In this document: one piece after another, positions 33,661 through 46,508 of the stretch
Position numbering within the stretch: position 1 is the stretch's first letter
Layout of the letters: every line of letters starts with the position of its first letter
NCBI GenBank assembly: GCA_007922195.1
Contig: ML682008.1
Location: 4,607,847 to 4,671,846 of the forward strand
Origin: Podocnemis expansa
Lineage: Eukaryota > Chordata > Testudines > Podocnemididae
Direction of reading: 5' to 3'
Length of the DNA stretch: 64,000 bases
The notes under the pieces: model-generated
Databases searched by the model: none
Seen by the model: the letters and a program-made list of their open reading frames with translations, nothing else
What the model was told of the DNA's origin: nothing
Translations under genes and position numbers: made by a program

Positions 33661-36600
33661 ATATGCATAAGCACTTAGCTGAACTGGAGGCTTAATGACA
33701 ACTATGCAAACTCATTGTCATCAGCAGGTGTGCACAGATGCGTCTGATCAGACACAAGTCAATAATTCTGCTGATGCACAATCAACTTCACTCTATTTTA
33801 TTTGTCTTGACTTTGTAGTGGTAACAGGAGTAAAAAGTTAGAAACATGTTTTTAGCACTAAAGGCAACAGCTATAATAATATTCACAGGGAACAGATCTG
33901 TAGAGGAGGATGATGGTATTTTTACGTATACGTTTTTCAAATTAAAACTGCAGTTCAGTTACAACTTCCAACAGATAAAATAAGTTTTGTTTTAAAACTA
34001 AGGGCTTATTTACGCATGGTGTTTCTCCTGATTAACTATTCCTGATTAACCCAGTGTTTGAACACACTTACTCTGGAATAAGAATACCTTGTTCCTTTTT
34101 AGCTTAATTTGCTTTCAAAGATATCATGCTTTAAATGATATCCCTATCTTAATTCAAACTTTCAAGTGCAGTTGCATCAATAAGATTCTTAGTTTGGAAG
34201 CTATTGCCATTGGGTTTGGTACCCAGTCTTGTTAAAAGATGTGATTTTTTTTTCAGTGTGATTAACATGATTTATCCTGCTTGAGAATATTATTAGTTGT
34301 GTTAAATGAGTGCGATAAAATGGCTTACAGAAAAGTACACTGAAAAAATAGCTTTTGAGTCATAACATGACTGTACAATATTAATGTTTACACCCACAAA
34401 CCTATGTTTTGAAATGCAATTGACTTGCTACCTGTACTTTGTCAGAAACCAGTCTTCAGAATTTGTATACCATAGTGGCAAAAGAAGGGCAAGCAGATTT
34501 TGGTAGCAATTAAAATATATTACTAAGCACCTGAAAACTCATTTGTTTATAAAAATTAAAATAAGAGCTAAATTCTTTCTCATTTTTCATGCATCACGGA
34601 TACATTTTGGATCTTTGCAATGAGAGAGAGAAACTGTGTGTGTGCGTGTTGCTTGATTATATAAGAAGTAACTTGTCTTGGCAACTGTCTTCATTTTATC
34701 TTGTGTTTTAAAGTGAGGGATTTGAAATAGTGATTTTTTTTCTTCAGTGGTGCTGCCACTGTTTTCCTATATTGCTCCTCTTCTAGTAATACTTTTTTTT
34801 TTTTTTGACAGGAATAAGGATCATGTTTCAGATATTTTAAGGAAACTAACAATACAGATTAACTTAACAGAAAATAGACATGTGTACAAACTGGTGATCA
34901 CTTCACCCCAGGTGAAAACTCTAGTGTAGACATACTCTAGGTATATAAAATTTGACTGGGGTAAGAATCAGCATATAGACCAATAAATATCCTACACTGG
35001 CAGGGAGATTGAATAATTGACCTGATAAATCATTTTCAACTTTAACTTCTCTGATATTGTGATATGTGGATAGATGATCATTAAATGGCAGTACCAACAC
35101 TCTTGCATGATTTGGAAAAAACAAACAATTCAATAGTTTAGAATGGGTACATGTGGGATATTTTTATATGATAAAAGCTGAATAGATATAACACAGCTGC
35201 TTTTACTCTGGCTAGCAGGAGGAAGTTGTCAGGATTCCAGGTAAAACAGGAAAGATCTATGAGTCTAGGATGTCAGATGTCTTGATTTTACTGGGACAGT
35301 CCTGGTGTTCAGGACTTTTTCTTATATAGCTGCCTATCCCCCCCCTCCCCATTTTTTTCATACTTGCTAGCTTGTGACACAGTGGAGTCAGAACACTGAG
35401 GCCCACTAGTGATGCTTATAACACTGATATCTACTCTACCCTCCTCAGTGATAAACAGATGGTCTTCAAGGATTCTCAAGGAAGCAAGAGGAATTAGTTG
35501 GTGAAGACTGCTAAGGGAAGACAATGTGCATTTCCCAGTCATAATAATTTGGGCTGACAGGCAAACTGAATATATAGCCCTTGGGAAAAAGCTTGTATTT
35601 GGGGTATGAGGTTAGCTGAGGAAAACACAAGGCTAAAACTGAGGCATATGACTTTATGTTACAGTTTCCAATGTTACCGTTTCTGACAGGGAATCAAGAA
35701 GTAGTGGACCATGACATAAAAAGGATTCATAGGCTTCACTGACATCAAATACACATGCAGTTCTCAAATATGTAGTTTGCATTTATAAGGCCAATTTAGA
35801 AAAGGAATGTTACCCCCGCTTGTTCATTTGAGAATCCCAAAACCCAGGAACAGATCTATGATACAAGCATAACCAGAGGCTATGAGAAGTGTGAGGATTC
35901 TTTAGCCATACTCACATGAACTATAGTAGAATCACTCACGCAAATAACAAGTTCAGGTCCAGGTCCTTTGTTTTATGTCCTGAAGATGAGCAGTTGAAAA
36001 CATCAGCAGTTTATCTCATCACCTTGTAATTATTTTTCTTTTTAGGGACTTGACAAGATGAGGCAAAGTCCCTGCCTTGGAGAGTTTATAATCCAAGCAA
36101 GACTGGCACAGAGTAGACAGCATGCATAGGGAAGCCCAGAGGAGGGAGTGACTAGGTTGTTTTCTGTTCTGATTTTGAAAATATCATTAACCTTATTGAA
36201 ATTCTGGACTCAGGTCATGTGGGCAGTACACAAGAAGTGAGTCTTGCTGAAGGATTGAAGAGAAGAGAGGATAGTGGCACGATGAATCAGAATTGGGAAG
36301 GCACAAGAGGCAGACAGTTGAAGGGGAAGCAGGTAAAGGAGACAGACGTAACTGGCAGAGCAAGAAGTGACCTGATGATGTAATTAACTCATAGATGTAA
36401 ACTAAGTTGGAATTATGTAGGGTTTAAGAGATAGGAATACCTTTGGTAAGTAAGAGGGAATACATGGGGATCAATTAGAGGTACAGAAAGCACCTGGTCA
36501 AGCAATTTGTTTTCACATCGTCTCTTGAGTTTTATCCAAACGATGGCTGTGATCATTGTCCTATTTTTTCATAGCATTTGCAACTTCCAATATTTTCTAG

Positions 36601-36989
36601 TGAGTCATCTTGGAAAAATAGTCCAACCAGAGTCTTAGTATTAAAGCACCTGCTACTTTTGATTAAAATTCATGAATGTTTTCAGTGGGCACTGCAGTAA
36701 CATTACTGGAAAAGAGATTGTGTCTGTTTAATATTCTGGGCAATATGTTCATAAAGGTATCAGTGTAAGCTGTACATAGAATTCAACAAACCCTTTGAAA
36801 AAGTACCACAGAGTCAGATTATTTTCTTACTTTAAGAGTTTTGCAATGAACATTTTTATGAGTTTTATACCAAATCAGTGTGGTTAAGGCTAAATTCTGA
36901 TAGCCTTATTCACATCTAAGTCAAACCATACTTCATAAGTGTTCCCAGTGAAAAAAATAGAATTACTCACGGATAAAGTGCTACTCACT
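33661..36989. other. Intronic DNA, no recognised gene
   Basis: AT-rich sequence with a TGTGTGTGCGTG run near 34637. At 34905-34945 a remnant AACTCTAGTGTAGACATACT resembles the end of a Harbinger-like MITE. A purine-rich tract at 36040-36470 may be an old LINE piece. No exon-like open frame is visible. Confidence 0.4.
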
Positions 36990-37336
36990 GGGTATGTCCA
37001 CATTATCAGCTTAAGTTGATTTAAGGAAAGCCCTGGCCAGATTTGGAGTTCATTAAGTCGACTTAAGGGCTTCCTTAAGTTGTCTTAATAACTCCTGCCC
37101 TTAAAGTTGACTTTAAGGGTTAAGTTGACTTTAATAAAGTGATTTAACACAATGTGACCATTAAAGTTGACTTAATAAAGTCAACTTAGTGCAGTGGGGT
37201 CATTTAAGTCAACTTTATAAAGTAGACTTAATGCAATGTGGCCTCACTAAGTCAACTTAATAAGGTCTACTTAAAGTCAACTTTAAATAGACCTTATTAA
37301 GTCTGTTTAACTGAGCCCTGTAGTGTAGACATAGCC
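36990..37336. mobile_element. Palindrome-rich MITE, TTAAGTCGACTTAA variant
   Basis: GGGTATGTCCACATTATCAG at the left and (reversed) GGCTATGTCTACACTACAGG at the right form terminal inverted repeats like those of the 29139 family. The interior uses another short palindrome series (TTAAGTTGACTT, AAGTCAACTTA, TTAAAGTCAACTTTA) repeated about ten times. The architecture is the same as in the TTAGTTCAAACTAA copies, but the core motif has changed. Confidence 0.7.
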
Positions 37337-37839
37337 ATTGTGACTAAAGGTATCAGAATCCAACCTGCATTTCTCCACTGTTGCCATTTAGCAGTTTTAA
37401 ATTAAAATCTATTATATTTGATCAACTAAAGTTCAGAAGAAAGTAGAGGAAGAGAAGCATCAGTGATTTTGTGGTAGACTCTTTTCCATTTTGTTTATGC
37501 TATTCATATAAGCAATATATGTTATATTTAATTACAAGTGAAACTACAATGGTAATAATGCTCAACTGATTCTTTTTTGCAGTGCTTTTATGGCTAAATG
37601 TGTTTTTGGCTGTGCTACTTTCATGTGGGATTATAAAAATCAATGCAGTTTTTTTAAAGTATTTCTAATATTGCTTATATAATTTTTGAAACATGAAATA
37701 ATTAAACTGGACAGAGACTTAGTATAATGCCTAGTGAAAATATTTTCACAAGAACTCAGTTGTATATTATTTGTGTTCTTCGTGAATATGAAAGCTTTTT
37801 CATTCTTTCAAACTAATGCCTTCCAAAGAGAGTACCAGG

Positions 37840-38250
37840 CCCAGATTCTTCAAGCTAGCAAAGGAAGTTATAAAACATTCCAGTGACTGGAAGTTGGAGC
37901 AGGACAAACTCCAACTAGAAATTAAGGTACACATTTTTAAGAATGAGAGTATATAGCCATTTGAGCAATTTACCAGAAGTTACAGTGCTTTCTTCTTGCA
38001 CACATGCTCAGCGTTTAGCTGATTGCCATATTTGGGAGCAGGAAGGAATTATCCCCCACAACAGATTGGCAGAGGCCCTGGGGTTTTTTGCCTTCCTCTG
38101 CATCATGAAGCACTGGTCATTTGCTCGTCTATGCCCTGAAGTTTTTAAATCATGATGTGAGGACTTTAATAACTCAATAAGAGGTTAGGGGTCTATTACA
38201 ATGATGGATGGATGAGGTTCTCTGGCCTGCATTGTGCAGGAGGATTTACT
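37840..38250 (+). mobile_element. CR1 LINE 3' end, plus strand
   Basis: GGAAGTTGGAGCAGGACAAA and TAAGGTACACATTTTTAAGA match the end of CR1 ORF2. Then TGCTCAGCGTTTAGCTGATT, GCCATATTTGGGAGCAGGAA and GAGGTTCTCTGGCCTGCATT follow the 3' UTR order also seen at 12330. The last bases of the usual tail are replaced by other sequence after 38243. Confidence 0.7.
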
Positions 38251-38344
38251 AGACAAGAAGTCAGCAATGTTTGATGTCTCCCATGCCAGTGATCCCACCC
38301 CCCAAACTCTGCGCAGGAGCTGGGAGCAGGGCCAGAAGGGTGCC

Positions 38345-38359
38345 GGGGGGGGGGGGGGG
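38345..38359. repeat. Fifteen-G homopolymer
   Basis: An uninterrupted run of 15 G lies in a GC-rich patch (38285-38430) of unknown origin. Such a run is prone to length error, so its exact size in the genome is uncertain. Confidence 0.9.
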
Positions 38360-38449
38360 CGGTCCCACAAGGGGCAGAAACTTCATGCTCCATTGCCCCG
38401 ACAGACCTGCCTCCCAACTGGGGAGTGGGCTGAAAAGGACAGGAGCAAG

Positions 38450-38822
38450 CCTGAACTAAATAAGTTTGAGTTAGTCCAAACTAACCTTGGGCTAGTTTGA
38501 ACTAACCATGGCTTTTCAGTTTGAAGTAGCCACGTGTCCTAGTTCAAACTAACTTTTCAGCTCAAACTAGAATGTGTGGCTAGTTTGAAGTAATGACTTA
38601 GTTAGAACTATTTTAGTCTGAGCTAGCCATTATTTTGAGTCTTGCATGTGCTTACTTCAGACTAAAGTTTGAACTAAGCCAGCTAGTCCGGGCTAAGGTT
38701 TGGCTAGTCTGAACTAAGAAATTTCTTAGTTTGGACTAGCCAAAGGCTAGTGTGGCCATGGGCCAAATTAGTTAGGACTGAGCTTGCTTAGTCCTGACTA
38801 ATTTGGCAGTGTAGACATAGCC
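38450..38822. mobile_element. Palindrome-rich MITE, copy 2
   Basis: The interior repeats TAGTTCAAACTA, CTAGTTTGAACTAA and related inverted motifs. The right terminus GCAGTGTAGACATAGCC matches the family end. The left end (ACTAAATAAGTTTGAGTTAG) is shared with the copy at 51745, so those two are a subfamily. The left outer terminal repeat is not evident. Confidence 0.7.
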
Positions 38823-41218
38823 TATTAATCTATATTCTCTCATTTTGTGCGCCAGGAACGTAAAAATCTATTTACTGACAAAGTCTATTGTTGTTTTAAA
38901 TATTAAAGTATCACTTTTTAATTGCTTGTAATTGTGCTTGTAGTTTAGTTTTATAACAGTTTAGTTCATACATAATACTCTTTTCATATTCTATTCTAAT
39001 AAATGATGTACAATTCTTAATATTTAATATATTTTCTAAATCTGTTTTGACCCAGAGCCAGCAAGATATTGATGGGATGATTAACAGAATTTGGGTTCTT
39101 ATTCTTTCCCTAGTAACATTTCATAAATGACCTGTAACAAAATGACGTGGCAATCACTCATTTAATATTTAGTTGATGTTTGTTTCTGACCATTGTTGAA
39201 TATGACAGAACAAAACGTAAACTGTCCTGTGGGAAGAGAATTAAAATGTGGGCAAGGACTAAGCACCTTAGGTGCTTGGTTTCTGAGGTCCAGATTTACA
39301 GTGTTTAGGTGAACAAACATGCAGATAGGCAATTTATGAGATTTACAAAAGTGACAGAATGAAATAAGCACCTAATTATTATTGACTTTCAATGGCAGTT
39401 GGACAGCCAGCCTGCTTATGTGTTTTAAAAACTCTCATATGGCACCTATCTATATCTTTGAGTGCCTCAATACCTGTGTAAATCTGGGCCTGGAAACTTT
39501 GCAGAATTGCACACTGGTCACAGTTTGTATGGCTAAAGTAATCACAGTTTCAATTATTAAAGTTAAAAGAATACTTTCATTCTAAAATTATCTGAAGCAT
39601 ATCTTTGATTTAGAAATTGAAGTTCTTCATACATGGTTTTCTATCATGTTATTACTATCCCCATTACTCCTCTGTTTATTGTATTATTTTTACTAAATTC
39701 CCTCAGAGCGTTTCAAAAGACACCAGCAACCTGGTTAGTTTTAATAAGAATATAGGAGCTCCAGCTCAGATGCATCAAAAGAAATTGAATTTATTGGATC
39801 TTCTCCCATATCGTGGAAAGGAAAATAAAGAAATACAAAACAAAGGTTTCTATAATTTCCACTACAAGGATCTTGGTCCAATAGTAGGGTTCATTAGCCA
39901 GCTCTAAATTAAAGCTTCCAGGCTCAACCCTTCTGTACAGGTCTCTGGGTTTTTTTTTTTATTATTTTTTTTTCTACTGTTTACTATTTCTCAGGTTCCC
40001 ATTTGCAAACCTGCTGCAACAGTAGCCATGCTCTGTTGGAAGCAATCTGACTCTTTTGTAGCCAGGCAACCACCAACAGGAGTGTTTATACACAGGAGGC
40101 AATTTGTCATTGGTCTTTTTTCTAGTTTTCTGGGAAAGATAGAAAGAGAGACAGAATGTAGCAACAATTTGCTAAAGCAAGAAAGGAAACAAGAGGAATG
40201 TCCTACCTTTCATTCATATCAGACTGTCTCTCTCTCTCACGCAGGCACTGTTACCACACAAAACTAGAAAATCCAGAATAGGAATAAACAACTAATCTCT
40301 AAGGAAAAAAATAAACAGTTCCTTAAACAGACCAAGTACCCTGTTACAAAGATGAACAAACAGAAGAAAGTGTTGTCCCACTGTGTAAGAGATTTCAATA
40401 TACAGTGAAAGTCAGGGTTTCGAACAGCTCATGAATGGAGGTTGTACATAACTCTGAACAAAATATGTTCTTTAAAAAGTTAATAGTTGAACTTTGATTA
40501 ATTACAGCTTTGAAACTTTACTTGGCAGAAGAAGGATGCTGCTTTTCGGCGTCTTAACGACAAGCAGAGAAATAGTTTCTTTAATTCAGCATATCTTTTT
40601 TTAAACTTTTCCTTTATTTTTTTTAGTAGTTTACATTTAACACAGTACGATACCTCTATTTTCATGCGTGTGGTTTGTTTGTTTGTTTGTTTGTTTGTTT
40701 GTTTGTTTGTTTGTTTGTTTGTTTGTTTGTTTGTGTTGCTCCCTGACTGCCATGGACAGTTTTCGATGTTTCCCTTGGACAAGGCAAGCTTCCTGGACCT
40801 ACCCCCCTGCCCACCAAAGGGCAAGATCTCACCCCAAGCCTCTTCCCCTACCTCTCACCACAGTCATTGCGTGGGTCTCTGGCTAACTTCTTCCTCTCCT
40901 CTCCTCCCCCTATCACCTATTATCCCCACTTCTTTCCCAGCCAGAGAGGTAGCTGCCTTTGTGCCTCTCCAAAGGCAGGAATTGGGTCAGCATGGGATGA
41001 GGGCTCCTACAGGATGGCTCACTCACTAAGCCTGTTCCTCTTTCCCTTGCTGATGGGGCAGTAACTGGACCTACAGACCTAACTGTAAACAGACCGCCCC
41101 CTTCAGGAAGCTTGAGAGAGACACAGGAAGTTTTGGCAGGAGGAAGCAGTGGTGTAGATGGCCCTAAGAGGTGGTGAGGTGGGGAAGAAGCTTTATATCC
41201 CAGCAGAAAAATAAGATG
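38823..41218. other. Intronic DNA, no recognised gene
   Basis: AT-rich sequence without exon-like frames apart from spurious ones. It includes T-rich runs at 39949-39975 and a GC-richer patch at 40740-41150. The TTTG microsatellite is listed separately. Confidence 0.4.
40673..40734. repeat. GTTT microsatellite, about 15 units
   Basis: A perfect GTTT tetranucleotide repeat of 62 bp. The open frames over it (runs of Leu-Phe-Val-Cys) are translations of the repeat and not genes. A LINE- or SINE-tail origin is possible but unproven. Confidence 0.95.
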
Positions 41219-41770
41219 GGTGACTGGGTGTATGTCTACATCTGAACCCAATGTAAAGTCTACATTGATATGATAAATTAATAAAATCAGAGAGTGTCCA
41301 CACCACACTCTATGCTCTGGCTTCTTGCATTCCCATTACTAGCTTTTATATCAACTTTAGAAGCATTGCATTGTGGGTAGGTGTTCCACAGTGCAATGAA
41401 GTGCCCACCTCCCCCGTCTCCAAGGTATTTGCCGGTTCTGCCAAGCTATTTGCTGATGATGTAGTCAATATGTTGCATATCCGGAAAGAGACAATTTCAA
41501 GAACAGGGGATTCTGGAATAGATCTCAGAGGTCATTATAAGCACATTACACTGTTCTCTGTATGCACTGATTTTAAACCACGTTAATAAAATCATGTAAA
41601 ATGCTATGCCTCCTGTGGGGGGCAGATTTATAATGTCGACTTGCAGCAGCAGTTAATTCAACTCTGTAGCAGCATGAGTGTGTACACAGGCTGCAGAAGA
41701 TTGACATAAGTACCATTCGTTGACCTAAACACTCAGTGTACACTAGCTCTGGGTAATCTCTGTTGCAAGA
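41219..41770. mobile_element. Possible degraded MITE
   Basis: GGGTGTATGTCTACATCTGA at the left and (reversed) CCAGAGCTAGTGTACACTGA at the right are weakly similar inverted ends of the TGTCTACAC class. The interior shows no coding signal. The ends are eroded, so this is a tentative call. Confidence 0.35.
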
Positions 41771-41884
41771 TGTTTTTTTCTGTCCATCATAAATTCCCAG
41801 TTTCCTGTGATCCAGGAGTGCATGTGAATGAAAGGTTAATTGTGGAAACACTTAGCACTTCCTATCTGATGACCTTAAGGCACC

Positions 41885-41990
41885 TAAGCAAAGACAATGA
41901 AGTAAGCTAAACAATACTCCTCTGAGACAGGTAAGTATTATTCTTGTTTTTGAATAAAGAAACTGAGGCACAGGCTGATTGCCTTTTAAA
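41885..41990 (+). repeat. MIR-like SINE fragment
   Basis: CTCTGAGACAGGTAAGTATT followed by AATAAAGAAACTGAGGCACA resembles the conserved core of MIR-type CORE-SINEs (ATGAGGAAACTGAGGCACAG in mammals). It is short and diverged. The bases from here to the exon at 42850 hold nothing else recognisable. Confidence 0.5.
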
Positions 41991-42849
41991 ATCAATAGAA
42001 AGACCCCCCCTTGAGATCAAGCCTTAAATGACTGGTGATTTATTGTCACAATGCAAGTCTGTGATGGGAACACCAGTCCATGTGGCTTTTTCCCTTACAG
42101 TGTACTTACCATTTCCCTATCTGGTAGATAAATGAGTGTTTCTGAAGGATCTTAGTTTATTTTACTGAACAGGCTAGGAGGCAGTAACAGTGAGTGATGG
42201 GGAGGGGAGTAGAAGAAAAAAACAATCTGGTGAGTCAGTCCCCTCAGACTGAAGGCTGGTGTCAGTTTCACACTGCTTGAGGGCATGGCACGCAAAGCTT
42301 TATATACTCCATGCAAGTAGGGTTCTGAGCATAAACTGTCTTCCCAGCATGGAGGGCAGGTGTCAAGATAAGACGTGGGGCCACCACAACCAATCAGGGA
42401 AGGCCTTGCCTCTTTGTGCCTTCAAGCCTTGCCTCCCCATTCCTTCAATAAAGTCCAGTGGTGGACTGGTCACTTGATAACACTAGAGTTCATAACTCTT
42501 AAGTTCTACTGCATTGTAGATGTTGGGCCTATATGAGAAAGCTTTCTACAAAAGGACAGCAAAATTTTGGGTGAGTGATAAAATTTACAAGTGTGTTTAT
42601 TATGCCCTCCTGTTACTTTGGGCACATTAAATTGTGTATTAAAGTGTTGCATTCTTGGTGTTTTAAATGAGTGTTGTGAGTCTTCTAAAAAGAGCTATCC
42701 AATTGGAGCGAGGAAAATAAGTGTGTACAATGTGCATAACATTTAGACTACAACTGCTGTGGTGACAACAATAACAGCCAAAAGCACAATATGATTTTAC
42801 TTTCAGAAATATTTATTTTATTAATTTAATGTTGTTTGTTACATTATAG

Positions 42850-43761
42850 GTACAAGAATGGCTGTGCTTAAACTGTCAGACACAAAGAGCTATATCAGGA
42901 CAACTTGGGGATATGAGCAAAATGCCACTTCCAATGCCAGTCCCTTCACAGTCAGTCTCTGCACCATCTGTTGTTCCTCAGACCCAGCCTATGCCTACTG
43001 AGTCAGATCACCCTCAGAAAGCTGCAGCACTGCCTACCCAAACAAAATCAAAAGAAGAGCCAGGAATTCAGAAGAAAATTCCAAAACTTCAACAAGGAAA
43101 ATTGGCAAAGACTATTTCAGCTGATAAAATCCAACTGGGAATTCAGAAGGAAGATCTAAAACTTCAACATGGAAAATTGGCAAAGACACTTTCAGCTGAT
43201 AAAATCCATCAGGGGATTCAGAAAGAAGAACCAAAATTCCAGCAGGGGAAACTGGGTAAGATACCATCAGCTGATAAAATCCAACAAGGAATTCAGAAGG
43301 AAGCTCCAAAACTTCAGCAGGGGAAACTGGCAAAGAAGCCCTCAGCTGATAAAATTCATCAGGAAACACAGAAGGAGGATCCAAAACAGGAGAAACTGGC
43401 AAAGACAAAATCAGTGGATAAAATTGTTCCAGAGATAAATTTAGATCTAAAGCAAACTATAAGCAAATTGGAAGACGACAAGAAAGCTGTACACCCAGAA
43501 GAGAAACCACGCCTCCCAGAGGACAAAAGAGAAGAAGTCAGAGTTCAGACTGAAAGGCAAGTTGTCAAAGAGAAGGCAGAACCCAAAGTACTTCCTGAGG
43601 AATTACAGGTTAAGAAACAAGAGGAGGTTAGAAAAGAGGATTTAGCCACTGGAATTCCAGAAATGGTATCCAAATATGAAAAAACTCAGAAAGAAGAAAC
43701 CTTAGCTCAAGTAGCACCTTTGGCAAGACCTGATCATATGGAAACAATGAAAGAAAAAACA
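42850..43761 (+). CDS. PCLO: PCLO (Piccolo) exon: end of zinc finger 2 and tandem-repeat region
   Basis: Piccolo is a giant scaffold of the presynaptic active zone that helps organise vesicle clustering and exocytosis. This 912-bp exon (304 codons, phase 0 at both ends) follows an AG acceptor and ends at ACA|GTAAGG. It opens with VQEWLCLNCQTQRAISGQLG, the carboxyl half of the second Piccolo/Bassoon-type zinc finger with a CxxC pair; the other half must lie on an upstream exon that I did not find in this window. A Pro/Gln-rich linker follows, then five tandem repeats of 25 residues (GIQK..PKLQQGKLAK..SADKI; about 43063-43428). A Lys/Glu-rich, probably disordered tail ends the exon. The frame reads nine residues into the intron before a stop, so the donor rather than the open frame defines the end. 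Identity rests on the zinc-finger text and the exons downstream. Confidence 0.9.
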
Positions 43762-45639
43762 GTAAGGATTTTTTTTTTCATTTTCCTTTAGATACAATGG
43801 GCAATATAGGACTTGATTCTGCAAATTCTTACTTGTCTGAGTGATCCTAACTTTCGAGAGCTAGTCCACTGAGGTCAAATGGCTTTTACTGGTAAGGGTG
43901 GTGACTCCTGCCAGTTAAGGGTTTATGCAATAGACCACATAGTGCCTTTGTCTAGTTCTTCATTTGTAAATCTCCACAGTTCAGAACTGAGACTAACCCC
44001 AGATATTTTCTGAATGTTTGTTTCTTTGTTTTAATGGCTGTTGTAAATTCCTTTAGGTTTTTGTTCTGTTTTAATTGTTGAACCTGATACACATATTTCA
44101 TAGATCTCAATCCCAGGAGGAACCAAGCTGAAACATTGTTTCACTCTGTTAATAACTTCTTTCACTAGTCACTTTTGATTATTTTCCACTGCATACATTA
44201 GGATTTTGAGGAATTGATCGGTATAAATTATAAAGTAGCAACATTTCTTAGTCTGCAAATGGTGAGAGAACATGTCAATTTCTTACATAATCTTAATCAT
44301 AGATAAATCTTAAATAGATTTTTTGTGCCCATGAAGAGTTGCATTGAACCATGGAAGGCAATGGGATTTGCATGATACAGAGGTCTGCAATCCTAAATCC
44401 CAGTATAGGATTAATGCTATGTTTTATAGTAAATTAATATACCTAATTTATAACCTATGCACATTATTTTCTATATCTTATTTCCTTGTCTCATGAAAAA
44501 TCACATGTTCTCAAGCAGGAGTTATATATGATCTCTTCATTTATATAAATCAATGAATCCTGTCAGGTCCCAGTGGAGACACCAGGCTGTACTAGATGGA
44601 CACATTTTCTGGATGTGTAGTAATTGTTAAGCCATTCATCAATTGAATGTAGCTAAGAAAAATTTTTATACATATTTTGTGGGAGATGAAAAATTGTACT
44701 CCTAATTAACCCTAAACAAATGTTTGATCATTCAACACACAAGTTTAGGGGTTAGTAAAGGGAAGTTATTTTATGTCTGCCATGTGTCATATGCAACAAA
44801 ATGCACCAAAATATTTTGGCTGAACACTGAGTTAGTTAGCTTGATTTGGAAATGCTGTCCTAGTGCCTCATGGGAGTTCTTAATCTGCAGTCTTATACTC
44901 CCATGCTTTCTCTTAGATGGACTTCCTGGTTAGACTGTATATAACAAGATATACCATGGTCTCCCCATACGGTGGGAGGAGATAATTGCACCATGACAGT
45001 CCTAACTATAATGCATCTTTGGAGATGAGAAGATGTATTTTAAAGATGGGAGTCCATCCATAGAGGAGGATGTGGACATAAGGAAATGAAACTAGAAATT
45101 TTATGAAAGCCAGTGGCAGGACATCAAAAAATTTTGGCTGAGATATTTCAGTTCAGGGGCATTTAATTTTCCAGCAAATATCAGAAACTTCCATGGACAA
45201 GAGTTACTTATTCACAAAAAATGATTTGTTTGTTAAAAAGGATTTTATTTTGTGAAAATCCCACTTTTCTGTCAAATAGTGTTGTCAGAACATCTTGAAG
45301 AAACCCAATTCTCAGGCTGTCATTTCATTTTGTATTATGCAAAGTCTAAAAAATTTTGCATGATGTAGGGTATAGATCTGAGATTCAGATGTTCTGTTTC
45401 TAGCTGACACCATCACATACTCTAACCATGGTATTTCACCTGCTCTGAGTATACAAAACACTTTATTCTGTGAATAGTACCACTGAATACTTGTTGCAAT
45501 CAAGAAGAAGCAAGAAGACTACTGGAGTGAATAAGGTGAATAAGATTTATCCTTTTGTATCTCACTTTACTGATCTGTAAAATGCACATGATGTTAAATA
45601 CATACAACACATTGCAGAGTGAAGTTTTGGAGTTTACTT

Positions 45640-45903
45640 AGCCCTAGTCTATACTTAGGGCTTTTTTGGTGGCAGTCAACTGTCATTTACACAAGGAACA
45701 TAAACTTCCTTGCATAAACAGCAGCAGCTTTCATAGCCACCATTGCACAGTGGGGGAGAGCCGACTGCAAATCACTTGTGGTTGGCTTTTTCCTATATGC
45801 CCGGACCCCCAGGACTTTCGGGGTCAGCTTCCGGGAGCCGCATAGTGAGTTCACACTTGCCGATGCAGCGAATTTGCCACCGCCAGTATAGACATACTCT
45901 TAG
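45640..45903. mobile_element. MITE of the TGTCTATAC class
   Basis: The left end AGCCCTAGTCTATACTTAGG and the right end (reversed) AGAGTATGTCTATACTGGCG are imperfect inverted repeats. Matching GGTGGCAG and CCACCGCC lie just inside. The GC-rich middle (45745-45890) has no coding signal. It looks Harbinger-like, with an unclear target duplication. Confidence 0.55.
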
Positions 45904-46508
45904 TTGATACTTGTAAAACACTGAGTTGCACAATTGAAAGGAACTGTTTTTAAATTATTATTATTATGATTATTATTACTATTAAAACCAGAACTCTTTT
46001 AAACTTAACACTTATTTTGGTAAAGAACAGTAATTTTTAAATGCAAGGATTATATGTATACATTTTTCCTCTTTTTGGGCACTGCAGAAGTCCTTAGATT
46101 TTACCTATGTGAAAAAGAATTGCACATCTGTTAGTTTGTTAAAAGCAGTTATGACTGTTCATTGAATAACAATAAACACTGTTAATGTTTTCTCAGAAGT
46201 ACAACAAATAGCAGGAGAGGCAATCTTGCCCCAGGGCTCTTGTAACCTAAATAAGATAGAAGATAACAATTTGAGTCGATTGCACATTTAAACCTCTTGA
46301 TTGGGTGAAGGTCAGTCTCCAAGCAGTCAAGAATACTTTTAAAATGTATACTAGAGAGGAAAAAATTAAAGGATTTCTGTAACAAGTATTTTTATGTAGG
46401 GATTTGAGTGAAAAGGTAATACAATTTTAGCACTTACAATTGCTATATGCAGTTTGATCTCCCTGTGCAAGCATTAATTAATTATCACAGCATTCTCATG
46501 CAATATAT

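Noticed and set aside
40664..41029. Open frames with LFVCLFVC repeats.
   Set aside because: They are translations of the GTTT microsatellite at 40673-40734 and the GC-rich DNA next to it.
42971..43438. Overlapping open frames (plus 42971-43159, 43169-43438; minus 43112-43408) with repeated text.
   Set aside because: They are off-frame readings of the 75-bp tandem repeat in the PCLO exon; only the frame continuous with VQEWLCLNCQ makes a known protein.
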